Positions 47,501-57,900 of a stretch of DNA of 64,000 nucleotides are shown piece by piece; position 1 is the first letter of the stretch; each line of letters opens with the position of its first letter. The translations under genes and the position numbers were made by a program. The stretch is from assembly GCA_030686995.1 (NCBI GenBank), contig CM060709.1, positions 307,868,857 to 307,932,856 on the forward strand. Direction: 5' to 3'. This DNA is from Artemisia argyi. Its lineage: Eukaryota; Streptophyta; Magnoliopsida; Asterales; Asteraceae. The notes beneath the pieces were generated by a model that saw nothing but the letters and a program-made list of their open reading frames with translations, had not been told where the DNA came from and ran no database searches.

Positions 47501-48691
47501 CAAGTTACTACCAAAAATAACGTTACCTCCGTTGTATGCCTTATATGTAGAGAATAGCTTTCGGTTCCCTGTCATGTGCCTTGAGCATCCACTATCCTTG
47601 ATCCATTCGTCAGGCTCCAAGTCAATTCCAAGGCATATTTCGTCGGTTGCTTTTGCCATGAAACACTTTTCTTCTCTTGGTTTTTCCACTTCTTCTTTGT
47701 CACTATCACTCCATGTTCTACTAACAAATGCACCTTGATTATCATAACTCGGCGGCTTTAGACATTCACCAACAAGATGATTTGGACTTCCACATCTAAA
47801 GCATTTTCTTTTCACATAATTGTCACTTCTATTTCTTTGAAACGATTTTCTATCGTCATGTGATGATCTAGTGAATCTTCCTCGTCTCTTGAAGAATTTC
47901 TTGAATTCTCTTACGGCCATTGCATATTCTTCATCTTCACTCTCGTCACTTGAGTCACTATCATCACAAAGTTCCTTTTTGGCTTTTAGAGCAACGGATT
48001 TGACTTGTTCTTTCTTGACTTTAACCGTTTCCAAATCTTTTCTTATAATTTCTTCATGGACCTTCAAGTTGCCAATAAGCTCATCTAGTGACAATGTCAT
48101 CAAATTCTTTGATTCTTCAATAGCCGTGACTTTAGCTCGCCATTTCGGATGCAATGCCCTAAGAAATTTCCTAACACAATTTTTACTAGAAAATGTCTCA
48201 TCAAGTGCTTTTAAACTTGTGATAATGGTGTTAAATTTAGCAAAAGCATTATCAATTGATTCCTCTTCCGGAATCGTAAATTGTTCATATTGTTGTACAA
48301 GAAGATCTATTTTGTTATCTTTAACTTGACTATTACCTTGGTGAGTGATTAGTAAAGAATCCCAAATTTCTTTTGCGGTTTTACACATAAAAATTCTTTC
48401 ATATTCTTTGTGTGGTAACGCATTATAAATAACCATTTTAGCCTCATTATTTTTTGCTAGTTTCTTTTTTAAATCATCATTTTGTTTTTCAAAAGCTACA
48501 ATTTCATCCATTTTAGTTTCAACATTATATTGAATAGGGGGAAAATCACCAAAGGTAATAATATGCCAAAGATCAAGATCTTTTGATTTCACATACGTTT
48601 CGAATCTATTTTTCCAATATAAAAATCCATCACTTTCAAATAGTGGTGGTCTTTGCATAGATTGCCCTTCTAAATATTTTTCAGATTCCAT
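44589..48691 (-). pseudogene. Gag-pol of the second Copia element, one frameshift
   Basis: The upstream part (48691 to about 47370) encodes gag: a capsid-like region, a CCHC knuckle at residues 297-310 ([14 protein letters not shown]), then the protease [10 protein letters not shown] at about 366-375. A one-base loss in a T run (A run on the plus strand, 47366-47369) shifts the frame. The remaining 900-codon frame (47291-44589) has the WHRRLGH...CDAC pre-integrase zinc region, integrase D88, D151 and E188, reverse transcriptase with YVDDI at about 586-590, and RNase H with TTEAEY near the end. Product order gag-protease-integrase-RT-RNase H is diagnostic of Ty1/Copia. The remaining frame is otherwise open, so the lesion is probably recent. 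Confidence 0.92.
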
Positions 48692-48743
48692 AGATCGTTA
48701 CAAGTTTTAAAATACAATATATTTTAAAATTCTTGCTAGACGT

Positions 48744-48757
48744 GGCTCCTGATACCA
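48744..48757 (-). other. Primer-binding site of the second Copia element
   Basis: TGGTATCAGGAGCC on the minus strand, two bases from the 5' LTR. Confidence 0.9.
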
Positions 48758-48759
48758 AT

Positions 48760-50030
48760 TGTGGAAAACTAGAAGGGGAGGGTTGAATAGTTTTACGTCT
48801 TTTTAATTAGTTGTAAAAATAGTTTTAGTGTTTTAAAAGTTAGATTCGATAATATGTGATCTCAAGTCTTGCACAATACAAACAAATATCAATACGAAAT
48901 ATATAACAATGATAAGTAACGATAATAAGTAAGAGATGGAAAGATCGAACCGCGAGACAAGAGATTTATAGTGGTTCGGCTACAAGGACACCTTCCTTGC
49001 CCTACTCCACTCCCCGAGCACCTAACTCGAGAGTTTTCTTCACTATATCAACAAGCTCCCTTATGGCGGAGAAAACCTTACACACCAATTTACACACCAA
49101 TATTCACACCAATCTACACACCAATTTATACACCAATCTACACACCAATAATCACACCACAACACCTTCACACCTAAGTCACAACTTCTACACACCTTCT
49201 TCAAATCAATCTACTTCACACCTAGCTTCTTCACACCAATAGATTTCCTAGCTTTTCTTCTTCACACCAAGCTATCAACTAATCACACAATCTATATCTA
49301 ACACAACTATCTACAAGCAAATATTCACAACAATCTTCACAAAGAGTATGTAAATAATCTTGATGATACACCAACAACTTGGATGTGAAGATCACAACAA
49401 GTTGTAATACTTCTTGTCTAGGAAGATAGAAGTATTCTTCTCTTGCACTTGAGAGGATGGAAATTGGATCACTTTGAAACAAAGAATATATATACACTTA
49501 TGATCAAAGGATGAGAGAATAGAGAAATAGATCTAGATCAGAAAGTTTAGAAGTGCAAAAGGTGAGAAAAATCTGAGGGATGGATCAGTATTTAAAAGGG
49601 GGGGGGGGGGGGGAAATACTTTTCTGGAGCGTGGCCGGTCCCCTTAATGATTAAGGGGGCCGCCTAGTAACATTAAGGGGGCCGCCCTCCTGAACGTTGG
49701 TTTTTCTTGTCTTTTAGTGGGGAATATTTTTCTGGATAGAATTTGCCATTTTTGGTTGGAAATTTGAAATCATATTTTTATTATGAATTAAACATATTCT
49801 TTTAATTCCAAAAGTAATTTTGTAAAAGATATAAGATGTTTAATACATTTTATAAAAGTTCTTGTGATTAGAAAAATTTCCTTTGATCATGAAATGTAAT
49901 AAACCCTTTGTTCATTCATACCTTAAGTGATATGGAAGCAAAGACAAATATTAAGCACTAAAAACTTGTTTACATCATAGAGACATTGTTAATATGCTAA
50001 CAATGTTTTAAGACATTATTTATGTCAACA
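48760..50030 (-). repeat. 5' LTR of the second Copia element
   Basis: 1271 bp with a 16-nt G run (49598-49613), the GC-rich inverted repeat (49633-49687) and the CACACCAAT repeats (about 49080-49155). A TATATATA box on the minus strand near 49488-49496 is a plausible promoter. Confidence 0.93.
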
Positions 50031-50185
50031 AATTTCTATGTGATATTCAACTATATCAATTTCTGTACAACTACTATATCAATTTCTATTAATATTCGAC
50101 TGCTACATCAATTTCCTTTGATATTCGACTATTATTTGAATCTCTAGTAATATTCAACTATGTTATCAATCTCTATTGACACACC
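50031..50185 (+). repeat. Right part of the 30-bp tandem array
   Basis: Units such as ACTACTATATCAATTTCTATT and AATATTCGACT continue the array seen at 41225-41302. About eight units in total with the Copia element removed. Confidence 0.7.
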
Positions 50186-50191
50186 ATATTC

Positions 50192-51497
50192 TGAGACAAA
50201 TCAAAATGAGTATATTAATGGGTATCGTATCCTACGACGCCCATAGATTGTGGTATGTGTACAGGAATAATGAATTACTAAATATCTCGTGAGGTTTGCC
50301 AAATTGACGAATTGGGTAAGCTTGACGGTATATATAGGGAATTTATTAAACCCTGATACTTACCATATAGTACTTTATGTGCTATGTGATTTAGGTTTTG
50401 GGTATAATCTTAGAGTAATATATTAAGTAAATAAATATGGGGAATTATCAAATCGACGGATTTGATAAATTTCGATGATTTATTTAAATAATATATTGGG
50501 TTAATATTAGACCTATAGATTGTTTTATTATTCTTTTTCTTTTTCGTTGTGGCTTCTTGTTTTGTGTTGTGTCGACCTCCACCCGTATGGAAACCAAACT
50601 CCAAACTAATATGAGAATAATACGAGAAATGGATTTTTGGAAAGTAAAAATGAATACGTTCGGGATTGGGAATATTTGATTTTGAGGAAATGATTCTAAA
50701 CGAGTTTATATTGTTAGGAAGTGCCGAGTCTGTAGTTACCGTCATTTGAGTTGCTATACATCTTACTTCTACCGATTTCTTTCTGCTGATTTCTGGGATC
50801 GAGGTGAGTCATAGTCCCACTTTTACTCTTAAATTTTGTTTTAAATACTTGAGGTGAGAAACGTGCAAAATGTTTTTTGTGGAGTATTATCGCTTTGTTT
50901 ATTTTAAAACTTGCTATGCTTATAGAACTAGGTAGGATATAGAGCGAGGCCTAGTCCCGAACTAGGTAAACTATTGATTGGTTAAGGAGCGAGGCCTAGT
51001 CAAGAACTAGGTAAGCTATCGATTGGTTTGATTTGGGCTATAGTGTGCACCTATAGGGTTGGTTAGTTTTGGTTGGTTCGTTCTGGTTCGATGATTGAGA
51101 CCTAGTTTAGCTAGCAAGCGTTTTGCGTATATGTCCCCTTTATTTTATTATGAGTTTAAACCTATGATCTCACCAGCGAAAGCTGACTTTTAGCGCGTTT
51201 TCTCAGGTAATTAAGTGATGCCCTTGGATGCTTGGATTGGAGGTTTGACTCTGGCACCTGGTTCATGGATCTATTTTTCTAAAACTCTGATATGTTATTG
51301 TGGACCTACGTTTATTTCTTTTGGGCCTTACTTTGGATAATTTTGGGATAAATGTAAACTTTAAAACCCCGTTTGGTTGTGTTTTTCTTATGTTTACTTT
51401 ATCTCGTTCTATTATGACCTGTGTTGGATACCAATTCCCCGTAACACCCTGAAAGCTTGTTGAGTCTTCCGCTGTACCAAATTTTGGGGGTGTTACA
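50192..51497 (+). mobile_element. Probable solo LTR of a Ty3/gypsy element
   Basis: Starts TGAGACAAATC and ends GGGGGTGTTACA, the usual end of chromovirus-type LTRs. A 6-bp repeat ATATTC borders both sides (50186-50191, 51498-51503). The neighbouring array also contains ATATTC, so part of this could be chance. Inside are gypsy-LTR-like features, such as AACACCCTGAAAGC and TCCGCTGTACC near the end. No primer-binding site or internal region follows, as expected after LTR-LTR recombination. It is not a copy of the gypsy LTR at 12.4-39.2 kb, only of similar design. Confidence 0.5.
50943..51026 (+). repeat. Tandem duplication of about 46 bp inside the solo LTR
   Basis: GAGCGAGGCCTAGTC...GAACTAGGTAA(A/G)CTAT(T/C)GATTGGTT occurs twice in a row. 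Confidence 0.85.
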
Positions 51498-51503
51498 ATA
51501 TTC

Positions 51504-52045
51504 GATTAACATAGGATACAAAATCACCTAGCAAGACAAGAATGAGTCAAATTACAATTTGGGATTTATTATAGTTGTTATTTTTAGAGAGGATAGGATA
51601 GGAATGAACTAGGAATCAAACTTTATGATCTAGGAAAAGACAAGCTGACCCTTGTTTCGTAAATTAAGAATCATAACCGAAAATAGACGAGATGGTCGAA
51701 AATAGAAGAGATGGTCGATGATATTTTGAAGGGCAATCAACATATGTGAGAAGGTCGAAATTAGAAGAGATGAGATGGTCCCAGGAAGAATGAGATAATT
51801 GTTTAAGAGTTTTATTATCAAAAGTCAAAACGACGTAGTATTGTTGGTTCTACATGTAACCTTATGTGCTCAACAGCCGTAGATTCATTTTTCCCTTATA
51901 TGTTTAGTCGATATCATTCTAAATGACTTCATGAAAATATTATTGCATAAGTTATAAAATTGTGCCACTTAAGCTCATTATTGGAAAATGAGGCTCAAAC
52001 ATGAAACTGAAAGAGTCGATTCGTATGTTTGATGCATGCAATCTA
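51504..52045. other. Intergenic, no gene
   Basis: AT-rich, with a short purine-rich repeat around AGAAGAGATGGTCGA (about 51680-51775). No supported coding region. Confidence 0.55.
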
Positions 52046-52053
52046 TATAGTAC

Positions 52054-52657
52054 CAGGCCCGGATTTGAGCATGTGCGGGATGTGCGACCGCACAGGGCCT
52101 CCAATTTTTAGTGGCCTCCGATGACAAAAACTCTCATACTCGTTTTTGGTGGATTTAGTCTCTTTAGAAGATGCTTTAATTTACACTAGAAAATATAAGA
52201 TTTTTATAACATAGGAAAAAAATATCTACATGCATTCTAATGGAAGAAAGTAACAAATCGTTTTGGGTTTTGGTATTGAAGATGACAACCAAAAGTTGGG
52301 AATAATAAAAAATTTCGTAGGTCCCACATTTTGTTTGGCTATTAGCATTATTTTATTTAAGTTCTAGTTTAGTCCCCTAACTTTTACAATTGATCACGAT
52401 AAAACTATATTTTCAGTGCGAAACATGTCATAGGAAAAACGCTTTATTAATAACTTTTATGGTTACACATAAAAAAGAAAGAAAAAGATGTATTTAAACT
52501 AGAATATGATTTAGCAAGTTGTTATTTGACACATATTAAAAGTTGAGGAAAAACAAAATCAATTGTTACTAATTTTAGAAATAGTTCAAATTTCAGAGCC
52601 AGAGGCCCTATTTTCGGATTATAGCACCGGGCCTCAAAATTCCATGGGACGGCCCTG
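52054..52657. mobile_element. Non-autonomous hAT-type element with 8-bp TSD
   Basis: The 604-bp element starts CAGGCCCGGATTTG and ends GGGACGGCCCTG, so short terminal inverted repeats of the CAGGG(C/G) type are present. A perfect 8-bp direct repeat TATAGTAC flanks it (52046-52053, 52658-52665), the target size of hAT transposases. No transposase frame. It sits about 190 bp upstream of the 7S-globulin-like gene's ATG. Confidence 0.85.
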
Positions 52658-52793
52658 TATAGTACTATGCTAGCTAGTACACGTTCTTTTATTCCGATAT
52701 CAACTTCTAAAACACGTAAGCAAATGAACCAAATGTTGACTTTGACACAGTCAATAATTAGGTCCAAAAGAAAGACACTACGCAACATATGTG

Positions 52794-52800
52794 TATAAAT
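52794..52800 (+). promoter_or_regulatory. TATA box of the 7S-globulin-like gene
   Basis: TATAAAT, 47 bp before the ATG at 52847. A matching TATATAAAT precedes the duplicate copy. Confidence 0.6.
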
Positions 52801-52846
52801 CTATTGCATACCTACACTCAAGAATGTACAAATTAAACATCCAAAA

Positions 52847-54115
52847 ATGCATTTGCTTATACAACTACTTGTTATCATTCGAGCCTTCATCTCCCATGAA
52901 CATGAATCCATAGCACAATCACCTTATAGTTACACTTTCGCAGTTGTTCCGATAACCAAACATATCGATGCCATAAAGCCTCTCTATAGTGTTCAGATCA
53001 TGGCTACAGATCTTGCATACGAGGAATATTCGTACTCAAAGTTGCTTATAGATATCGACGCTCCATTCACATGGCATGACTGCGTCCCTGAATGGAAAAC
53101 TTATCCCATCCCATGCAACGAGTTTAAATGCAAAGACATACAAACATCTTACTCCTACAAAAATCCTTCTTGTTTTCCAACAACCGAAAATCTAATTTTA
53201 CCTAGTTGGGGATATGGCTCGTGTCATGTCAGTGTGGTTAACCCTGTTACTGGATCATGTGATGATACAGTACTCAACTATGATTTTATCACGGTAAACA
53301 CTAGTAATAATAGAAATTATTTAACTGGTGTATATGGTGCTACACCTATTGGAGCTTGTGCTTCTTCCAAATCCTTTCAATCATTCCCTAAAAATGTTAC
53401 GGGTGTTATGGCACTTTCTTCCTCACCTTATGCCTTACCCGTGTCTGTTACTGATCCGCTTAAAAAAGTTATAGCTCTATGTTTGCCTAGCAACTCGTCT
53501 GCTCCTGGGGTTTTATTTTCAGGAATTGGTCCTTATTACCTTCTTCCTAATTCTGATGTCGATATAAGAAGTTTAATTTTGTATACTCCATTACTAAAGC
53601 ATTCAGATTCCTTTGGATACTTTATCAGTGCAAATGCGATTGTAATTCAAAACCTACCTATTGACATTCCCGTGAATGCCACTACTAAACTTAGTACAAC
53701 TGAGCCTTACACTACTCTTAGAACCGACATTTATACTCGAGTGGTTAAGAGCTTTGCAATGGTTACAAAACAAATCCCGAAAGCGAAGCCAATCGCACCG
53801 TTTGACCTTTGTTTTCTTACATTAACCAATGGTACTAATGGTAGTTTAAAAGTACCAGATATTGATTTAAGCCTTGAGGGTGGGAACAAGTGGACAATAT
53901 CCACACCTAACTCAATCAAACAAATGACTAAGGATGTGGCATGTCTAGCGTTTGTTGATGGTGGTGCAACAAGTGAACCAGCTATCACGATTGGAACATT
54001 TCAGTTTGAGGATAACTTTGTGATGTTTGATTTAGAGAATTTAAAATTTGGGTTTAGTTCGTCTTTGTTGAGTAAGAAGACTTCTTGTGCAAACTTTAAC
54101 TTTACACTAACGTAG
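52847..54115 (+). CDS. Basic 7S globulin / TAXI-like aspartic-protease homologue, probably inactive
   Basis: An intronless 422-residue protein with an N-terminal signal peptide (about residues 1-24, probable cleavage before QSPYSY). It has the two-lobed layout of the pepsin-like A1 fold seen in soybean basic 7S globulin, carrot EDGP, gamma-conglutin and wheat TAXI xylanase inhibitors. The first active-site region reads LLIDIDAPFTWHDC (about 66-79), with DID where active enzymes have DTG. The second region around KLSTTEPYTTL (about 282-292) lacks the catalytic Asp. It has many cysteines and several N-glycosylation motifs. By family it is likely secreted to the apoplast as a defence-type inhibitor or storage/sensor protein; the exact role cannot be told. 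The ATG is the first one after a TATA box. A broken tandem copy lies 1.5 kb downstream. Confidence 0.88.
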   Translation: MHLLIQLLVIIRAFISHEHESIAQSPYSYTFAVVPITKHIDAIKPLYSVQIMATDLAYEEYSYSKLLIDIDAPFTWHDCVPEWKTYPIPCNEFKCKDIQTSYSYKNPSCFPTTENLILPSWGYGSCHVSVVNPVTGSCDDTVLNYDFITVNTSNNRNYLTGVYGATPIGACASSKSFQSFPKNVTGVMALSSSPYALPVSVTDPLKKVIALCLPSNSSAPGVLFSGIGPYYLLPNSDVDIRSLILYTPLLKHSDSFGYFISANAIVIQNLPIDIPVNATTKLSTTEPYTTLRTDIYTRVVKSFAMVTKQIPKAKPIAPFDLCFLTLTNGTNGSLKVPDIDLSLEGGNKWTISTPNSIKQMTKDVACLAFVDGGATSEPAITIGTFQFEDNFVMFDLENLKFGFSSSLLSKKTSCANFNFTLT

Positions 54116-54996
54116 TTAATTGCTACAGAAGTTGTACGCTCGATAAAGCATCAACCAGGAATAAATGTATTCACTAATATGAAAATTGTTCGATTAGTGT
54201 TGGCCATGTAGTCCAAGTAGCTGAAAGGTTAATCTTACTACCATATTTTGGATGTTCATGTAATAAAATTATCTCACTTGAACAAAGTAGGTATTTATTT
54301 CACTAATTTTCTTTATTTGGTAATTAGGCAGTATAAATAGTTGTAAAATACGGAGTAAAGTTTGAATTGTCAATTTTATCCATTTTGCAAAAACAGACTT
54401 ACTAAAAAATTATTTTGATTGTCGAAACTAGAAACTTAAAAGAACTAGTTCTTAAGGCGGTGCTCATTTTAAAGACCAGTGATTCAACATATTACATGCA
54501 TATATCATGTTTACCGCCACCTTCAAAGGCGTCATCTGATCGTACCGAGGGTTTTGCTGAGAATTCTAATCTATGCATACCTCAAATTTGTACAAATAAC
54601 AATAAATTCCATAGTTCCTTCGTGGACATAATTCTAGATGTGTGAACCACGCAAATTCTTTGGGTCAATTGGCTTTACTCGAAAGTTATTATATTGCACT
54701 ATCATTTGAAAATGAAGATAGATGTGGGAGCATGGTAGTATGTCAAGCTAGGGACATGATACTCGAGTTCAAACATTTATTAAACATGAAACAGATATAG
54801 AAATCGAATTAAGGTTACAGAATAACATTAGGAAACAAGTTAGTGTTGGAGCATATTCAAGGATATTACTTTATATTGTTGGCATCAGTTAATTAAACAT
54901 TACAGTACTATATTAAATTAAGTATTTTTACTTTGAGTTATTTCTACACCTACATATATTCGTAATTAAAAATTAAGTCGCATGCATGTTAGCCAA
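54116..54996. other. Spacer between the tandem 7S-globulin-like copies
   Basis: Holds AATAAA-type words near 54158 and 54261 that could serve as poly(A) signals of the upstream gene. No further gene is supported. The 76-codon ORF at 54415-54645 has no signature. Confidence 0.5.
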
Positions 54997-55266
54997 CAGG
55001 AATTTTAGATTTTTTTAGCGCATTGAACGAAATTACATAATAAAGCCTTCCGAAAAAAAATATTGTATATAAAGTGTCACCGTCTATAAGATATAACGCA
55101 GTTAACATATTACTCATTTAAGATATTTTCTCATCCAAATACTTTTTTCTTCATGAAAAATATGTGTACGCATGCATATAATTATTAACGGGACAAATTT
55201 TAGGACCCCTAAAAATTTTAGAGCCTGAACGGCCGCTCACCTTGCACATCCTCAAAGACGGCCCTG
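54997..55266. mobile_element. Possible hAT-type MITE fragment
   Basis: Ends AAAGACGGCCCTG, very like the right end of the element at 52657, and starts CAGG. Flanks TTAGCCAA (54989-54996) and TTGGCCAA (55267-55274) match at seven of eight positions, consistent with a hAT target duplication that has mutated. The terminal inverted repeat is weak. Confidence 0.4.
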
Positions 55267-55537
55267 TTGGCCAAGTTGATTCGAAGACCAACATCAAACA
55301 CGTTGAGGGAACGAGGTCTTAATTATGATATACTCCGTTTTCTTTGTCTTATTGTTTCTAAAGTGCTCAATATACAGATTAGTCTCTTGGTCAAAAATTC
55401 ATTTACAAGTGATTCTTAGTTTTGTTGACATTCTGTCTACAACTTAACAATCACTTTATAATAATGACTTCTATCTTTAACAATTGACTTTCAAAAAAAA
55501 AGTTGTAAAGATAACACATGCACTACGCTTCGAATAC

Positions 55538-55546
55538 TATATAAAT
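55538..55546 (+). promoter_or_regulatory. TATA box of the broken 7S-globulin-like copy
   Basis: TATATAAAT, 32 bp before the ATG at 55578 and 65 bp before the internal ATG at 55611. Confidence 0.5.
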
Positions 55547-55577
55547 CTTCCCTGATGGGTTGTAAAAGCAACAGTTA

Positions 55578-56898
55578 ATGAGTTACGAAAAAACAGAATC
55601 ATATTCCAAAATGCTTTTTCTTATACAACTACTTGCTTCCATTCTAGCCTTAATTTCTCATGGACATGAAGCCAGAGCACAACCAGCTAACACTTACACT
55701 TCGTTAGTTGTTCCCATAACCAAACATACTGACACTAACCCTCTCTATAGCATGCGGATCACAATTAAAGGTGTCTCTGAGGATTATGGTAACTATTTGG
55801 ATCCATCCAAAGTCTCAAACTACCTTATAGACATCGACGCTCCTATCGTTTGGCATGACTGCATCGATTATTTTCAATTTGGTCCCCTTCCAATTAGTTA
55901 CTGCATAGATGTGCAACCTTACTCGTACAACAGTTCATCCTGCAAGCCATTATATCTACCTAATTATGAGTATTATCCATGTCCGGTCAATGTTTTTAAT
56001 CCTGTTACCAGATCCTGCGATGATACTTACTTGAATGCCGATTTGTTTGAAATGAAAACAAGTGACGGTAAAAGTATTTTAAGTGGTGTATATCGCGCTT
56101 CTGTTACAGGATCTTGTGCTTCTCGTTCATCATTTCAATCATTCCCTAAAGATGTTACGGGTGTCATTGCGTTTTCTTCATCGCCTTATGCCTTACCCGC
56201 GACTCTAGGTTTATATGGAGAGCCGTTATCCACAAAGTTTAAAAAAATAACAGCTCTATGCTTGCCTAGCAACTCCTCTACCCCAGGAGTTCTGTTTGTT
56301 GGAAATGGTCCTTATTATCTTCCTCCAAATTTGGACGATGATATAAGAAGTTTACTTTCGTATACCCCGTTATTAAGGCATCCAGATTCATTTGGATACT
56401 TTATTAGCGTCAATGCGATTGCTATTAAGATGAGGTCTATCATCATTCCGTGAATGACACTACTAAACTTAGTACAATTGAGCCTTATACCACACTTAGA
56501 ACAGACATTTATACTAGCTTAATTAGGAGGTTTTCAAAGGTCACAAGATGAATCCCAAGTGCAAAGCCAATAGCACCGTTTGGCCTTTGTTTTAGTACAG
56601 CCACAAACGGCAAGTAGGTTTAAAAGTTCCTAATATTGATTTACGTCTTCAAGGTGGGATGACATGGACGATATCATCTGCTAACTCGATTAAGCAAATG
56701 ACTAATGATGTTGGGTGTCTAGCGTTCGTTGATGGTGGTGCAACGAGTGAACCTGCTATCACGATTGGAACATTTCAGTTTGAAAATAACTTAGTGGTGT
56801 TTGATTCAGAGAATTCAACTTTTGGGTTTAGTTCATCGTTGTTAAGCCGGAATACTTCTTGTGCAAACTTCAATTTCACCATACCAATGGAATATTAA
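55578..56898 (+). pseudogene. Broken tandem copy of the 7S-globulin-like gene
   Basis: The first 291 codons (55578-56453) align with the intact neighbour, including signal peptide (MLFLIQLLAS from 55611, likely the ancestral start), IDIDAPIVWHDC and shared segments such as FQSFPK and LCLPSNSS. Near 56448 a base missing from a C run relative to the neighbour shifts the frame. Further on, a TGA (AAGATGAATCCC near 56545) and an altered stretch near 56610 add lesions. The last part (56659-56898) again matches the neighbour's C terminus, with FVDGGATSEPAITIGTFQF identical. Spacing, order and similarity show a tandem duplication followed by decay. The truncated product, if made, would lack the second lobe. 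Confidence 0.88.
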
Positions 56899-57649
56899 GG
56901 TATCCAAATGTGGATGGATGCGGAAGCCAATATAATGAATTTGTTCAGTGTTGTCCATGCGTTGAAATTGGTCTATCATGTACCAATGCATGTTAAATTG
57001 TAAAACATTTTCCATGAATAATAAAATAAAAACCAAATATTTCAACATATTAAATCTGTCAAAAGCAATTATGTTTCCTTTACATTTGTTGGACCTTCAA
57101 AGCTTAAAACTAGATATTTGCAGACTTGTTTTGAACTAGTACATTGAATCACAAATTCCATGATATATATCTTCAAGTAGACATGAATACAACACTTTTA
57201 AGCCTTTTATATTGGTTGACAAGTCTGCCCTCCGATCATTAAATTACTTTTTGTTTTGGATGAGTGTCAGTTAATAAGGCCGATAGGCCTGGCCACTTGT
57301 TTGGCCCGTTTAGTTTTTAGGGTTTAAATTTCTCTTTTCTTTTTAATGTCTTTGTATCGTAATATTATAGTTGAATCTGAGTAATATAGTTTTTCAATAT
57401 TTCCTCTTTTGATTTCTACATTGTGTCAAGAGCTAGGTCGACGATGAAGAAGAAAAAGAAAAAGAAAAAAAAGTTCGTTCGACGCTAATATCTTTGTTCG
57501 GTTCTGTTCGCCATTTGCCGTAGTTTGTAGCCAATGATTAGCTTTGACGAAAAGAAAAAGAAAAATAAGAACAAAGAATACGGTAATCTAAATCATGCAC
57601 TATGTTGGAGGTACTAAACTTGATTCCTTTGATTTGATTGTATAATGAA
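56899..57649. other. Intergenic, no gene
   Basis: AT-rich DNA with a purine-rich stretch (GAAGAAAAAG repeats, 57440-57475). No supported ORF. Confidence 0.5.
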
Positions 57650-57900
57650 CTAGGTGTTCCTTTTGGCCGTTCTACGAACGGCCCATGTGTGGTTCTAAAT
57701 TCTCTTTAAGGACCGACATATCTTGTATTGAACTCAATCTGGTCATGTATATTTACATAGCCAACCTTTATTTTCAGAGCCAAAACAAAGGAGATATAAT
57801 TATTTAATGCACCAGATGCTGAAACGATTTTTGGCCGTGCTAAGCACGGCCCAGACGCTGAAACGACTAAAACGAGTTTATAGAATGAATTCGTTAAAAT
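57650..57900 (-). mobile_element. Helitron-like element, minus strand (3' end clear)
   Basis: On the minus strand a hairpin (GGCCGTTC/GAACGGCC, 57683-57665) is followed after 11 bases by CTAG (57653-57650) and T, as at Helitron 3' ends. A second, very similar hairpin (GGCCGTGC/GCACGGCC, 57833-57851) lies 168 bp inside. The 5' TC end is not fixed; about 57900 is a guess. Confidence 0.45.

Larger units (their letters stand above)
41303..50030 (-). mobile_element. Second Ty1/Copia retrotransposon, minus strand, complete ends
   Basis: LTRs at 41303-42554 (3' LTR) and 48760-50030 (5' LTR) have TG...CA ends, and the element is flanked by AATTT on both sides (41298-41302, 50031-50035). On the minus strand the primer-binding site TGGTATCAGGAGCC is at 48757-48744. 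Gag-protease, then integrase, reverse transcriptase and RNase H follow, then a short extra frame and a polypurine tract AAAAAGGGGGAGAT next to the 3' LTR. Apart from indels the LTRs differ at roughly nine positions, so the insertion is recent. Two coding lesions (a frameshift and a stop) disable this copy. Confidence 0.93.

Noticed and set aside
41398..49242. Paired ORFs with THLHTN-type repeats in the second Copia LTRs
   Set aside because: They translate the CACACCAAT microsatellite in two frames; low-complexity shadow coding.
54415..54645. 76-codon ORF between the 7S-globulin-like copies
   Set aside because: No signature, and the first codons fall in AT-rich spacer.
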